64,000 nt of DNA from JAGVSR01 sp964589785 (GTDB taxonomy: Bacteria; Pseudomonadota; Alphaproteobacteria; Rhizobiales; Hyphomicrobiaceae). The notes below the pieces were generated by a model, which saw only the letters and a list, made by a program, of their open reading frames with translations, ran no database searches and was not told where the DNA came from. The first letter of the stretch is position 1, and each line of letters begins with the position of its first letter. The stretch spans positions 62,001 to 126,000 of the forward strand of contig CAZPUQ010000007.1 of NCBI GenBank assembly GCA_964589785.1, in the 5' to 3' direction. A program made the position numbers and the translations under genes. This document shows, piece after piece, positions 35,472 through 45,300 of this stretch.

Positions 35472-37187
35472 CATCGGATACACTAAGCATAACGGCGTCT
35501 TAGGCCGCAAATATCTAGAGCTAGACAATTAGATCGGCAACACGTCGGATTGAAGGGCGAGGCCCGTTGTCCATCCCTGCCTCCCCATGTGCCATTTTGG
35601 CCTGGTCAGGTGTCAAGTCGCAGCATAGCCGCCAGGCGTGGCAGGGCCTCGTGGTGGAGAAGTTTGACGTTGTTGGCGGCAGCTAGCTGTATCGCGGCCC
35701 TCGTGAATGTCTGGTTAGACACGACACACGCATGCTCTGCGCCGTATATTGCTGCGGCCGCAACCGCCTCCTGCACCGCACGATTTCCAATTGATGAGGA
35801 GTAAAACTTGCATTGGATCACGACACGATGGCCGCGGTACTCCGCAATAATGTCGGCACCTTGGTCCCCGCTCGATTTTGTCAGGCGCGTTGACCACCCC
35901 GACTTATCTAGCGCATCGGCGCAATCGACTTCGTAATCTATGGGGTTTCCATTCTCTCCGAAGACTTGCGGCTCTGATAGTTGCTCAACTGGCGCGGAGG
36001 ATGCCCCCAGCTCCCGTAGCATTGTCGCTTGCAGCACCTCAATATTGTGGCCTTCTTTCTTCACCGTCTCCACTGCCGTTGCGAGAACGTCATGCAGTTT
36101 TTCACGGTTAACAAACAGCAACACGCGATCAGCTCCGCTTGCTGTTGCTGCCATGCGCAGTTCTCTATAGTTTTCCGCTGTGAGCGAATCGCGAATACCT
36201 GCTGCTGCAAGGGCGACGAACTTACGGCCATTTTTTTCCGCGAATAGGATAAAGTGGCCGGGCGCGTAAGGTTGGCTGATTTGAGTGCGCCAGCCTAATT
36301 GTCTGAGACGTTCTGCGCTGAGTAGAATTAGATCTTCATTGGCTTCGGCGGCATCTAGATCTTCATCTGAATAGTGGCCATCTAGGCAGCTATCGATGTA
36401 AGGGATACAAACGTCATCTATCGCGCCCTTTGTGGTCTTGCGGAAATCAGCAAGCGAAAAATGTCCTTGAGGGGAAAGCGAGGTTCGTGATCCTGTGCTG
36501 TGGAGAAGAGTTAGCAGCAATGATCTATAATAGGTGCCATGCTCACCAAGGAAAATAGTTGACTCCAAGAACCTTTGTTGCTCCTTTCGCCATTGTGAAT
36601 TATTAACGTAACCATAATCGTCAGGTTGAAGCAGTATCCTTCGTTTTCTCAATAACATGTCGCGATGGTTGTGAACGGAAACGGCGACTGCGGATGCCAA
36701 GTGCAGGGCCTCCTTTTCTGACTTCCCCTTTTGGTGTCCTCGCGCCAGGAGACCAAGTATAAGGAAGACTAAGGCTAGAGCTATGACGAAAACTGTAATT
36801 TCTTGCATTTGATCAATCGACGGACATTCTGGCGATGGCTAAAGCTAAGCATAGCTGGCGCATAACCGACATGCAAATGCACAGCATGAATTGCTGTGAT
36901 CCACTCTGGGCAACCTGCCGCGTACCGAAGGTAGTCGTGCTCCACGACGATGTTCAAGGGGCGCCGCGCCAAAAGCGGGCCTGCGTCGTAAATATTGGTC
37001 GGAGTTCCTACCATCAGAAGACTATCTGCGAAGTGCTTGCCGTGCGCCCGTTTGCAGCAATGGGATCGCCCACGCGGCGGGACGACGTTGTGGTCATGTG
37101 TGACCTGTCGGTCTCACCCGCAAGCCTCCTCAGATTGCATGGCTTTCCGCATATGTGTTACGTGGGACCGGTCTGCGGAGGACTTGG
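35472..37187. mobile_element. Low-G+C island next to tRNA-Leu (possible genomic island remnant)
   Basis: Base composition drops visibly just after the tRNA and recovers at the dacA-like gene at 37188. The segment holds a single nuclease gene (35606-36808) and 379 bases (36809-37187) in which I see no supportable gene. I did not find a second copy of the tRNA 3' end or an integrase, so insertion at the tRNA is inferred from position and composition only. Confidence 0.5.
35606..36808 (-). CDS. Membrane-anchored Mrr-type restriction endonuclease
   Basis: A 400-residue protein. An N-terminal membrane helix (about 4-24) is followed by a basic segment, a central region of unknown fold (about 30-270) and a C-terminal Mrr_cat nuclease domain (about 288-395). 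The catalytic pattern is visible: GDQGADI (Asp 319) and VVIQCKF (Gln 332 and Lys 334), with the downstream helix RAVQEAVAAAAIYGAEHACVVSN. The codon use is A+T-richer than in all neighbouring genes. Mrr enzymes cut modified or foreign DNA; membrane anchoring could place this one where incoming DNA enters. There is no methylase nearby. Confidence 0.87.
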   Translation of the reverse strand: MQEITVFVIALALVFLILGLLARGHQKGKSEKEALHLASAVAVSVHNHRDMLLRKRRILLQPDDYGYVNNSQWRKEQQRFLESTIFLGEHGTYYRSLLLTLLHSTGSRTSLSPQGHFSLADFRKTTKGAIDDVCIPYIDSCLDGHYSDEDLDAAEANEDLILLSAERLRQLGWRTQISQPYAPGHFILFAEKNGRKFVALAAAGIRDSLTAENYRELRMAATASGADRVLLFVNREKLHDVLATAVETVKKEGHNIEVLQATMLRELGASSAPVEQLSEPQVFGENGNPIDYEVDCADALDKSGWSTRLTKSSGDQGADIIAEYRGHRVVIQCKFYSSSIGNRAVQEAVAAAAIYGAEHACVVSNQTFTRAAIQLAAANNVKLLHHEALPRLAAMLRLDT

Positions 37188-38330
37188 ATGCGCCAGAAAT
37201 CCGTCGTTGCAGCCTTTCTCCTGTTCCTCGTTGGCGCCGCGCCTCCCGCGGCCGCCGGCCCTGCGCTGCTGTTCGATGCCGGTGACGGCAAGGTCCTCTA
37301 CGCCGAGGAGATGGACGACCAGTGGCATCCGGCGTCCTTGACCAAGATTATGACCGCCTACCTCGCCTTCAAGGCGATCAAGGCCGGCAAGCTGCGTCTC
37401 GATGACGTGGTGACGTGCTCCGAGCAGGCCAACAAGCAGCCCCCATCGAAGATCGGCCTGCCGATCGGCGGACAGGTCACGGTGGAGCTCGCCCTGCAGG
37501 CGCTCATCGTGAAGTCGGCCAACGACATCGCCGTCATGCTGGCGGAGAAGATCTCAGGGTCGGAGAACCAGTTCGTCGCCGACATGAACTCGGTCGCCCG
37601 CGAGCTCGGGATGACGCGGACCACGTTCGTCAACCCGAACGGCCTGCCGGCGGTCAACCAGGTGACGACGGCGCGCGACCTCGCCAAGCTCGCCCGCGCA
37701 GTCGCCACGGAGTTCCCGGAGTATGCCTCCTACTGGTCGATGACGCAGATGCGCATCGGCAAGATCCGTCTCGCCTCCCACAACGGCCTCTTGAAGACGT
37801 TCGAGGGCGCGGACGGCCTCAAGACCGGCTTCATTTGCGACAGCGGCTTCAACGTGGTGGCGAGCGCCACGCGCGACGGCCGCCGCCTCATGGCGGTCGT
37901 GCTCGGCGAGCCCTCGGGCGGGGACCGCAACGTGCGCGCGGCAAGCCTGCTCGAGCACGGGTTCCAGCAGTACGGGTGGAAGCAGCTCTTCAATACCGCG
38001 ACGATCGACAATCTGCCGGTCGCGCCCGCGGCCCGGGGGCCAATCAGCGTGCGCCAGTCGATCCAGTCGTGGGATTGCGGCAACGGCCGGCGCAACCCGG
38101 CCGTCGAAGCCCGCCGCGACCGCATCAAGGCCGCCAAGGCGAACCGCGAGAAGGCGAAGAAGGCAGCGGCTGGGAAGAAAAAGACCGATGCCGCGTCGGC
38201 CGCGGAGACGGCCGTGACGGTGGAGACGTCGGCGCCGGCGAAGAAGCCGTCCGGCAACGGGACAGCGGGAGCGGCCGCGACCGTAAAAAGGTCGCCCGCC
38301 GGGGCCGGCTCCGCGCCGAGCGCGAACTGA
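37188..38330 (+). CDS. D-alanyl-D-alanine carboxypeptidase (DacA/PBP5 family)
   Basis: Periplasmic serine DD-carboxypeptidase trimming peptidoglycan pentapeptides, 380 residues. A signal peptide (VVAAFLLFLVGAAPPAAAG) precedes the active-site motifs: SLTK in HPASLTKIMTAYL, SAN in VKSANDIAVMLAE and KTG in GLKTGFICDSG. ATG 37188 has GGAGG eight bases upstream. The usual beta-rich PBP5 C-terminal domain is missing, replaced by a Lys/Ala-rich tail of about 85 residues that may contact the wall or membrane. It lies just right of the low-G+C island. Confidence 0.94.
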   Translation: MRQKSVVAAFLLFLVGAAPPAAAGPALLFDAGDGKVLYAEEMDDQWHPASLTKIMTAYLAFKAIKAGKLRLDDVVTCSEQANKQPPSKIGLPIGGQVTVELALQALIVKSANDIAVMLAEKISGSENQFVADMNSVARELGMTRTTFVNPNGLPAVNQVTTARDLAKLARAVATEFPEYASYWSMTQMRIGKIRLASHNGLLKTFEGADGLKTGFICDSGFNVVASATRDGRRLMAVVLGEPSGGDRNVRAASLLEHGFQQYGWKQLFNTATIDNLPVAPAARGPISVRQSIQSWDCGNGRRNPAVEARRDRIKAAKANREKAKKAAAGKKKTDAASAAETAVTVETSAPAKKPSGNGTAGAAATVKRSPAGAGSAPSAN

Positions 38331-38451
38331 ATAACTCATTGTTCTAGCACAAAAAATCATTTGCGGCGGAGCCGGAGGGACCGCTGGATGCCGGCTGGCG
38401 TCGTTCTTGCTTTCTTATGATCGGTGCGAGGAGAAAGCAGGACGGACGAGC

Positions 38452-38685
38452 ATGGCTGGCGGCTGGCACGCGAACGAGGACGCAACTCCGACCCTCAAGG
38501 ACGTGGAAGTCATGGCCGCGGTGCTGGAGGGCCGCCATGGCGGCTATGCCGCCGACGTGGCCGAGTTCTTCGCCAGCGTGCACAGCCAGCAGGGCGATGC
38601 CGGCCGCTCCTGGGCGTGGGCCGGCGTTGCCGAGCTCGTGCGCCAGCGGGCGGTCGCACGCATGGCGATGTTCGAGCAGCTTTGA
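38452..38685 (+). CDS. Small hypothetical protein
   Basis: A 77-residue, mildly acidic, helical protein (LKDVEVMAAVLEGRHGGYAADVAEFFASVHSQQGD then AELVRQRAVARMAMFEQL). No signal peptide, membrane helix or known motif. The regular spacing suggests a real cytoplasmic protein, but the ribosome-binding site is weak. It ends 15-24 bases before the flippase gene, which suggests co-transcription. I do not recognise it. Confidence 0.55.
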   Translation: MAGGWHANEDATPTLKDVEVMAAVLEGRHGGYAADVAEFFASVHSQQGDAGRSWAWAGVAELVRQRAVARMAMFEQL

Positions 38686-38708
38686 TCGGGCGTGATCGCG
38701 TGGACAGC

Positions 38709-40136
38709 ATGCAGGCGCGTACGGTTCTCGCCATCGCCGGCTCGCGCGGTAGGGCGGACCCTGTGCAGAAGGACCAGTCCACCCTGGAGCGGCTTCGCTG
38801 CGACCTCTCCGACCTCGTGCTTGGCCACAGCGACCGCGCGCGCACGCAGCGCGATGCGTTGTCGGCCTTCACGCTGCGGGTGGCGAGCGCGGCGCTGCTC
38901 TATCTCACGCAGATCGTGCTGGCACGCTGGATCGGCAGCCACAACTACGGGATCTACGTGTTCGTGTGGACCTGGGTGCTCGTGCTGGGCGGCATCACGC
39001 ACCTCGGGCTGAATGCGGCGATGATGCGTCTCCTGCCCGAATATCGCGAGCGGGGCGAGTTCGACCGTTACCGGGCGCTCGTGCGCGGCGGCCGCCTGTT
39101 CGCTCTCGCGGCGGGCACGGCGGTTGCGGCCGCCGGCATGGCCGGGCTCTATGTCTTTGGCGATCTCCTGACGCACGACTATGTCCTGCCGGCCTATCTG
39201 GCGCTCGTCTGCGTGCCGCTCTTTGCCCTCACCGAGGTGCAGGACGGCATCGGCCGCGGACAGGCATGGATATGGATCGGTCTCCTGCCGCCTTACGTCC
39301 TGCGTCCCGCGCTCGTCCTCCTCGCCATGACGGCGGCTTGGGCCGCCGACCTGCCGATGACGGCCACGACCGCAGCCGGCGCGGCCATACTCGCCACCTG
39401 GAGCGCGGCGCTGATCCAGGCCGTCATGCTCAATCGCCGGCTCCGAGAGCAGGTCCCTGCCGGATCGCGCGCCTACGATTTCGCCGGATGGTTCACGGTG
39501 TCTCTCCCGCTCGTTCTGGTCGGGGCGGCGGAGCTGATGCTGCAGAACACCGATATTCTCGTCGTCTCGCGCTACATGACGCCGACCGATGTCGCGGTCT
39601 ATTTCGCCTCGGCGAAGACGATGAGCCTCATCATGTTCGTGCATTACGCGGTCGGCAGCGCGGTGGCGAACCGCTTCGCGGCCTTGAATGCGCGGGGTGA
39701 CAGCGAGCGGCTGCGTGCCTTCGTCCGCGACAGCGTCAACTGGACGTTCTGGCCCTCGCTCGTCGGCGCAGGCGCCATCCTGCTGCTCGGCAAGCCGCTG
39801 CTCTGGCTCTTCGGCCCGCAGTTCGAGGCCGGCTATCCGGTGATGTTCGTGCTGGTCGTCGGCTTCCTCTTCCGCTCGTCCTTCGGGCCGGCCGAGGTGC
39901 TGCTGTCGATGCTGGGCGAGCACCAGGTGTGCGCGGCGGTCCTGGTCGTGGCAGCGCTTCTCAACGTGGCCTTGAACTTCGCACTCGTGCCGCCGTTCGG
40001 GCTCCTCGGCGCCGCGCTCGCAACCTCCGTATCGCTCGCCACGGCCGCGCTCATGAACTACGTGGTAGCGCGGCGCCGGCTCGAGATCGAGATCGCCATC
40101 TGGCGCAATCTTCCCGGCCGCCAGCCGGCCGCCTGA
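38709..40136 (+). CDS. Lipopolysaccharide/polysaccharide flippase-like membrane protein
   Basis: A 475-residue protein with about twelve to fourteen membrane helices, of the MATE/Wzx-like superfamily. SAFTLRVASAALLYLTQIVLARWIGSHNYGIYVFVWTWVLVLGGITHLGLN is the polysaccharide-synthesis flippase entry region, and a second half repeats the pattern (FTVSLPLVLVGAAELMLQNTDILVVSRYM). It probably moves a lipid-linked saccharide across the inner membrane; the cargo is unknown and no glycosyltransferase is adjacent. GTG 38700 is an alternative start. It is convergent with, and abuts, the CAP-domain lipoprotein gene. Confidence 0.85.
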   Translation: MQARTVLAIAGSRGRADPVQKDQSTLERLRCDLSDLVLGHSDRARTQRDALSAFTLRVASAALLYLTQIVLARWIGSHNYGIYVFVWTWVLVLGGITHLGLNAAMMRLLPEYRERGEFDRYRALVRGGRLFALAAGTAVAAAGMAGLYVFGDLLTHDYVLPAYLALVCVPLFALTEVQDGIGRGQAWIWIGLLPPYVLRPALVLLAMTAAWAADLPMTATTAAGAAILATWSAALIQAVMLNRRLREQVPAGSRAYDFAGWFTVSLPLVLVGAAELMLQNTDILVVSRYMTPTDVAVYFASAKTMSLIMFVHYAVGSAVANRFAALNARGDSERLRAFVRDSVNWTFWPSLVGAGAILLLGKPLLWLFGPQFEAGYPVMFVLVVGFLFRSSFGPAEVLLSMLGEHQVCAAVLVVAALLNVALNFALVPPFGLLGAALATSVSLATAALMNYVVARRRLEIEIAIWRNLPGRQPAA

Positions 40137-40787
40137 TCAAATCGGCGAGGCGAGGACGAGGGTCCAGAACGATTTGAACTCGGTCTTGGGATCCTGCACG
40201 AGGGCAAGCCCCATCTCGGTCGCGTCCGACAGCAGCAGGTTCTTGTTGTGGCCCGGGCTCGCCTTCCAACCGCGCATCACCTCGTCGAAGTCGGTCTGCC
40301 CCGTGCCGACGTTCTCGGCCGCAAGGCGGGCCTTGTAGCCCGTGCGCTTGACGCGATCCCACGGGTTGGAGCCGTCCGAGCCGTAGTGCGAGATCCGGTC
40401 CCACTTGGAGAGGTCGCGCGAGTGCGCCTTCGCGGCCTCGGTCAGCTCGGCGTTGAGCTTCAAGGGCTTCAGCTTATTGTCGCGGCGGTACTGGTTGATG
40501 ATGTCGCGCGCCTTCTCCGGATCGAGCTGCGTGGAGGAGTAGTCGCGGTCGGCGAGCAGCCCCTTGGTCGCGGGCTCGTAGCTGCCCTTCGGGGCGCGGT
40601 CGTCGAGCCGCGCGACGGTCATCGGCCGGGCAGCCGCCGGCTCCCCCCCGAGCGCGACGCTGGGGCTCGGCCGCTTGGCGACGGCGCCGGTCGAGCCTTC
40701 GTTGAATCCGGATGAGATTGAGCCGCTGTTGAGGCTACAAGCCGTAAGGGCCACAGCGGCGAAGGCCGCGAGCGCGACGCGATACAT
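40137..40787 (-). CDS. CAP/SCP-domain lipoprotein
   Basis: A 216-residue predicted lipoprotein. The signal MYRVALAAFAAVALTAC has the lipobox LTAC. A Ser/Gly/Pro linker is followed by a CAP (PR-1/SCP-like) domain from about residue 90, with INQYRRDNKLKPLKLNAELTEAAKAHSRDLSKW, ENVGTG and MRGWKASPGHNKNLLL, including His residues typical of the CAP cavity. The function of bacterial CAP proteins is mostly unknown. ATG 40787 follows GGGAG. The stop directly abuts that of the flippase-like gene. Confidence 0.88.
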   Translation of the reverse strand: MYRVALAAFAAVALTACSLNSGSISSGFNEGSTGAVAKRPSPSVALGGEPAAARPMTVARLDDRAPKGSYEPATKGLLADRDYSSTQLDPEKARDIINQYRRDNKLKPLKLNAELTEAAKAHSRDLSKWDRISHYGSDGSNPWDRVKRTGYKARLAAENVGTGQTDFDEVMRGWKASPGHNKNLLLSDATEMGLALVQDPKTEFKSFWTLVLASPI

Positions 40788-41206
40788 TCCATTCACTCCC
40801 GCCAGAAGACGCGCGGTACACGGGCCAACCATCGCAGAGACACGTTAACTCCCCGTTAATGGTAACCGGGACCTGAACGGCTCCGGCGATCGGCTGCCCG
40901 GTGCCTTCAGGGCCTTGCTTCCGCACGATCCGGCGCGATCTATCTCTCGACGCCTGCACGATATTTATGCCGGTGATGGTGTCGTGATTTGGGCGGGCCG
41001 GGGGCAAAGTCCGGACGCCGGTGGTCAGCCGTCGTCCCGTCCCCCAGCACTCTTTCCGCGAAAGGCGTGGCTGACGGGACGCAGAGGCCGCAATCGGCGG
41101 TGAAACGCCGGGGCCGCCCCCTTCCAAGAGCTTCATTTCTCTCGCAGAGTCCTCAGCCAATAGCCGGTGATTCGCGCGTCCGGACTGCATGAGGGAGGCC
41201 CAACCC
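40788..41206. other. Gene-free spacer upstream of the dual-ATPase unit
   Basis: About 420 bases between divergent genes. No ORF with a ribosome-binding site or familiar product, no tRNA and no strong palindrome. An A+T-richer patch (CACGATATTTATGCCGG, about 40960) may be part of a promoter. Confidence 0.5.
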
Positions 41207-42355
41207 ATGCCCGCACGTGCCGGCGAGGCGGCGATCGAACCCGCCCGCGAGACAGCCGTCGGCCCGATCGAGACGCTGATGCTCGCGCGCCTCGCCTGCG
41301 AAGGCGGTGCCACACGCGGCGAGATCGCGCGCGATCTTGGCCCCCTGCTGCAGCACAAGCTGTCGCCGGCCGAGGTGCGTGCGGCGACCGAGGCGGGCGT
41401 GGGGTTCCTCCGGCACGCCGGACTTGCCGCCGAGGCCCGCGGACGGCTGACGCCGACCGAGGCGGGACGTGCGGCGGCGCTTGCTTTCACCGGGGCGGGA
41501 GCGGCTCCGTCTGCCACATGGGAGGCCGTGCGGGACGTGGCCCTCGTGGCCAAAGCCCTCGGCCTCGGCAACGAGACGGCAGCGCGCAAGAAGGCGCTCG
41601 CGCGGCCGGAGGGGCTTCGCGCGCTGATACTGCAGAAGACCTACGGCCTCAAGGGCGGCAAGAACGTTCCGGACGCCAAGCTGCGCGCGCAACTGGCGCT
41701 CATCGCTCTGGAGCGCGCATTCGGCAATACGGTCAAGGCGGGATTCTCCAAGGGCTCGGGGCTGCCGTCGAAGGCGGCGCGGACGCTGGCCGGCCAGCTC
41801 GCCCTGTCGCCGCGCGACTTTCCGACCGACGCCAAGCTTATCGCGCAGCTCGCGGCCGATGCGGTCGGGGCCGTGCAGACGGATCCCGAGGCGCTGCGTC
41901 TCGCCCTGCTGCGCCGGTTCGTGACGACGCTTCTGGAGGCGGCGCCCGCCGTGCGGAGCGCGGTCCGGTCCGAGCCCGTCCCGTCGCGGCCCTCCGCGCG
42001 TCTCATCGACCGGGCGGCCAACGATGCGACGCCGAAGGCGAAGGGCCCGCCCCCGCGTCCGGGGCTGGACGACTTCGCCGCCGCCGTGCGGCACGCGGCC
42101 GGACGTTCCGCGCAGGGCTGGTCCGGCAACCGGAAGGCCTTCATCTCGCAGGTGTGGGACGCGATCCGCGTCGAGCACGAGATCTGGGCCCTCTCCGAGA
42201 TCGAGTTCAAGGGCATGCTCATCGAGGCACACCGCCGCGGCGCAATCGCGCTCGCGAACGCCGACCTGAGGAACAAGGATCTGCGCCAGGAGATCGAACG
42301 GTCGGCCACGCCCGACCGCAACACGATCTGGCATTACGTCCGCATCGAGGAATGA
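41207..42355 (+). CDS. Winged-helix-like partner of the dual-ATPase protein
   Basis: A 382-residue soluble protein that I do not recognise as a named family. An N-terminal helical domain (about 15-95, ETLMLARLACEGGATRGEIARDLGPLL, then RLTPTEAGRAAA) looks like a winged helix. The middle is Ala/Arg-rich. The C-terminal domain (about 285-382) reads GNRKAFISQVWDAI, SEIEFKGMLIEAHRRGAIALANADLRNK, HYVRIEE, a second helix-turn-helix-like fold. ATG 41207 has GGGAGG at good spacing; ATG 41189 does not. It ends 40 bases before the ATPase gene in the same direction, so the two form one transcription unit. Confidence 0.82.
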   Translation: MPARAGEAAIEPARETAVGPIETLMLARLACEGGATRGEIARDLGPLLQHKLSPAEVRAATEAGVGFLRHAGLAAEARGRLTPTEAGRAAALAFTGAGAAPSATWEAVRDVALVAKALGLGNETAARKKALARPEGLRALILQKTYGLKGGKNVPDAKLRAQLALIALERAFGNTVKAGFSKGSGLPSKAARTLAGQLALSPRDFPTDAKLIAQLAADAVGAVQTDPEALRLALLRRFVTTLLEAAPAVRSAVRSEPVPSRPSARLIDRAANDATPKAKGPPPRPGLDDFAAAVRHAAGRSAQGWSGNRKAFISQVWDAIRVEHEIWALSEIEFKGMLIEAHRRGAIALANADLRNKDLRQEIERSATPDRNTIWHYVRIEE

Positions 42356-42395
42356 GGCGCCAGGGAATTTCGGGGCGCGTCGAGGTATGGGTCGC

Positions 42396-45300
42396 ATGGG
42401 TTTGATTGCAAAGAGCACGGCCGACGACGAGGCGAAGGACTGGGCGGCCGGCGAGCTCGCCCAGGCCTTCGAGCACTCGATTACCTGGGAGGACGATATC
42501 TGGCGGGCGGACCCCGTCGATGTCGGCGAGGTGCATTCGAAGGCCCGCCTCAGGTTCAACGAGACGCTGCGCGCCGTCCAAGCCGGCGCTGGCGCGGCGA
42601 GCCAGGCGCGGATCCTGCTCTTCCACGGCCAGTCCGGGGCCGGCAAGACGCATCTCCTGCGCGCGCTGCGCACCTCGTGCCATCGCACGGGGCAGGCCTA
42701 CTTCGGCTATGCGCAGATGACGCCCGACATCGCCAGCTATGCCGATTACTTTCTGCGCCGCCTCGTCCATTCGCTCGAGAAGCCCTACCACCCTGATGCC
42801 CCGGGGGAGAGCGCGCTGGCGCGGCTGACGACCAAGCTCGTCTCCGACCGCGCCGTGCTGCCGGCAAAGGAGCTGGAGCACCTGCGCGAAGCCGCGCTCG
42901 ACGAGGACGAGCTCGCCCGCCTCGTGCTGCGGCTTGCCGACGACATCGTCGCCGCACCCAAGCTCGCCGACGAGGAGCTGGACATCAACATCGTGCGCGC
43001 GCTGCTGTACCTGGAGCGCCGCGACCCGCGCATCGATCAGCGCGTGCGCCAGTATCTCAACGGCCGCCAGTTGACGCCGCTGGCTCATCAGGCCGTCGCG
43101 GCGCTCGATCCCAACACGGGCGAGGACCGCGCCTTCGAGATCATCACCTCTCTCGGCAAGCTGATCTGGACGGTCGAGAAGGCGGCCCTCGTGTTCGCCA
43201 TCGATCAGGTGGAGGATCTGCGCTTCTTCGACGACGCGGAAGAGCGCTTCCAGAAGGCCGTGCGCGATTTGATCCAGATCGCCAACCGGCTGACGAATGC
43301 GATCGTCATCATCTCCTGCCTCGACGACTTCTACGCCCAGGTGCGGGGCGCGCTGCCGCAGTCCTATCTCGACCGCATCGAGAAGTCGGGCCCCGTCGCG
43401 CTCACCGAGAGCCGCACGCCGGAGGAGGCCCGCCTCATCATCGCCAAGCGCCTGCAGCACGAGGCGGACGGCAAGACCGCGGGGCTCGGCTACCCCGATC
43501 CGACGCAGTTCTTCGGGCCGCAGTTCTTCGAGGAGTTCGGCGGGCTCTCGACGCGGCGCCTGCTCGAGCATGCGCAATCGCGGCTGCGCGAGAAGGTCAC
43601 CGGTGAGCCGGAGGAGCGGGAGGAAAGCTCGGGCGGTTGGGCCTCCACGCTCGCCTCCGTCCTCGGCGGAATTTTCGGCGACGCGGATTCCGGCGGCGGA
43701 CGCACGCCGTCCGCCGCGGTCGACTACCGCGAGATGTGGGAGCGCTTCCAGAGCGCGTCCGAAGCCGAGATCCCCTCCGACGATCATGAGCTGCTCGATA
43801 TCCTGACGGCGGGGCTCGCGCTCGCCAAGGACGAGTGGAGCGGCGAGATCGTGCTGGCGACGAACCGCCTCGACTTGGCCGAGGATCTTCCCGCGATTGA
43901 TCTCGTCATCCGCCACAAGAAGTCCGGCCACGCGGCAGAGGCGCGCGTCTTCTTGTGCAACCGCAAGACGCAGGGCGGCGGCCTGAAGCGGCAGCTCGAC
44001 AAGGTTCTGTCCTCGATGGGCGGCAGGCCGTGCTTCATGCTGCGCGCCTCAGACTTTCCCCCCAACGGGAAGAACCAGACGGCCCAGGCGATGCGCCGGT
44101 TCCGCGAGAGCGGCGGGCGCCAGATCATCGTGCCGATCCCCGACTGGGAACGCATCATGACCGTGCGCGAGTTCCACGCCCACCATCGCCACGATCCGGG
44201 CTTTGCGGCCTGGTTCGAGGATGCGCGGCTGTTGTCGAGCATCCTCGTCGTCATGCAGTTGCTGCGGCTCGATCTCTTCGGGCGCAGCCTGCCTCGCGCC
44301 GCGCGATCCGAAGAGCCTCAGGCCAGGGCAAGCGGACCGGATGCAGCTGCGGCCGAGCCCGCATCGGCGGGCGCGGAGCTTGCGGCCGCTGCACCGCAGG
44401 GCCCCTGGACCTCGGCCTGGACCGAGGGCGAAAGCGAGCCGCTGCCGGCCAACGACGACGAGCTGCCGCTGTCGGTCATTCTCGACGAGAACGGCAGTCC
44501 GGGCAGCATCCTCGCCGGCCGCGAGAGCGGCGTGCGCTCCAAGCCGATCACGCTCAACAAGGACGTCCTGAAGCGGCACGCGGCCGTGCTCGGCGGGTCG
44601 GGCTCGGGCAAGACGACGCTGGCGCTATGCCTCATCGAGCAGCTTCTGCTGCAGGGCATTCCGGCCGTGCTGCTCGACCGCAAGGGCGACCTCTGCTCCT
44701 ACGCCAACCCGGATGTCTGGCGCGCCAACGACCACGAGTTCACCGAGCGCCGCGCCGAGCGCGAGAAACTCGCCGATGCGATCGACGTCGCGGTCTATAC
44801 GCCGGGCCGCGCGTCGGGCCGGCCGATCTCCATCACGCTCCTGCCGAACGGCATCAACGAGCTGCCCGAGCACGAGCAGCAACTGCTGGCCAATCTCTCC
44901 GCAGCGGCGCTGGGCGAGATGCTGCACCTGAAGAACTCAGCGACACATCAGAAGCAGTCGGGCACGCTGTCGGTCGCGCTGCGCATCCTGGGCTCGCGCT
45001 ACAGCCGCGAGGTGACGCTGGCCGATCTCATCGCGCTGCTCGAGGACGAGGACCCCGAGCTCACCGACCTTACGCAGCGCATGGACCCCTCGGGCAAGAT
45101 CCGCCGCGATCTCGTCGCCCAGCTCGACAGCCTCCGGCACCGCAACTCGGCCCTCTTCGAGGGCGGCGGCGAAAGCCTGCGCATGGAGAGCCTGCTCGGG
45201 CTCGGTCCCTATGCCCGCGACGGCCGGACGCGACTGTCGATCATCTACACGGGCTTCCTTGGCGACAACGAGAACATCCTGTTCTGGGTCTCGCAGTTCC

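Noticed and set aside
36809..37187. Small open frames on both strands upstream of the Mrr gene.
   Set aside because: None has a ribosome-binding site, a signal peptide or a familiar motif, and the forward one runs into the carboxypeptidase gene in the wrong frame.
35386..37187. Defined att sites for an integrated element at tRNA-Leu.
   Set aside because: No duplicate of the tRNA 3' end was found at the right boundary and no integrase gene is present, so only a compositional island is claimed.
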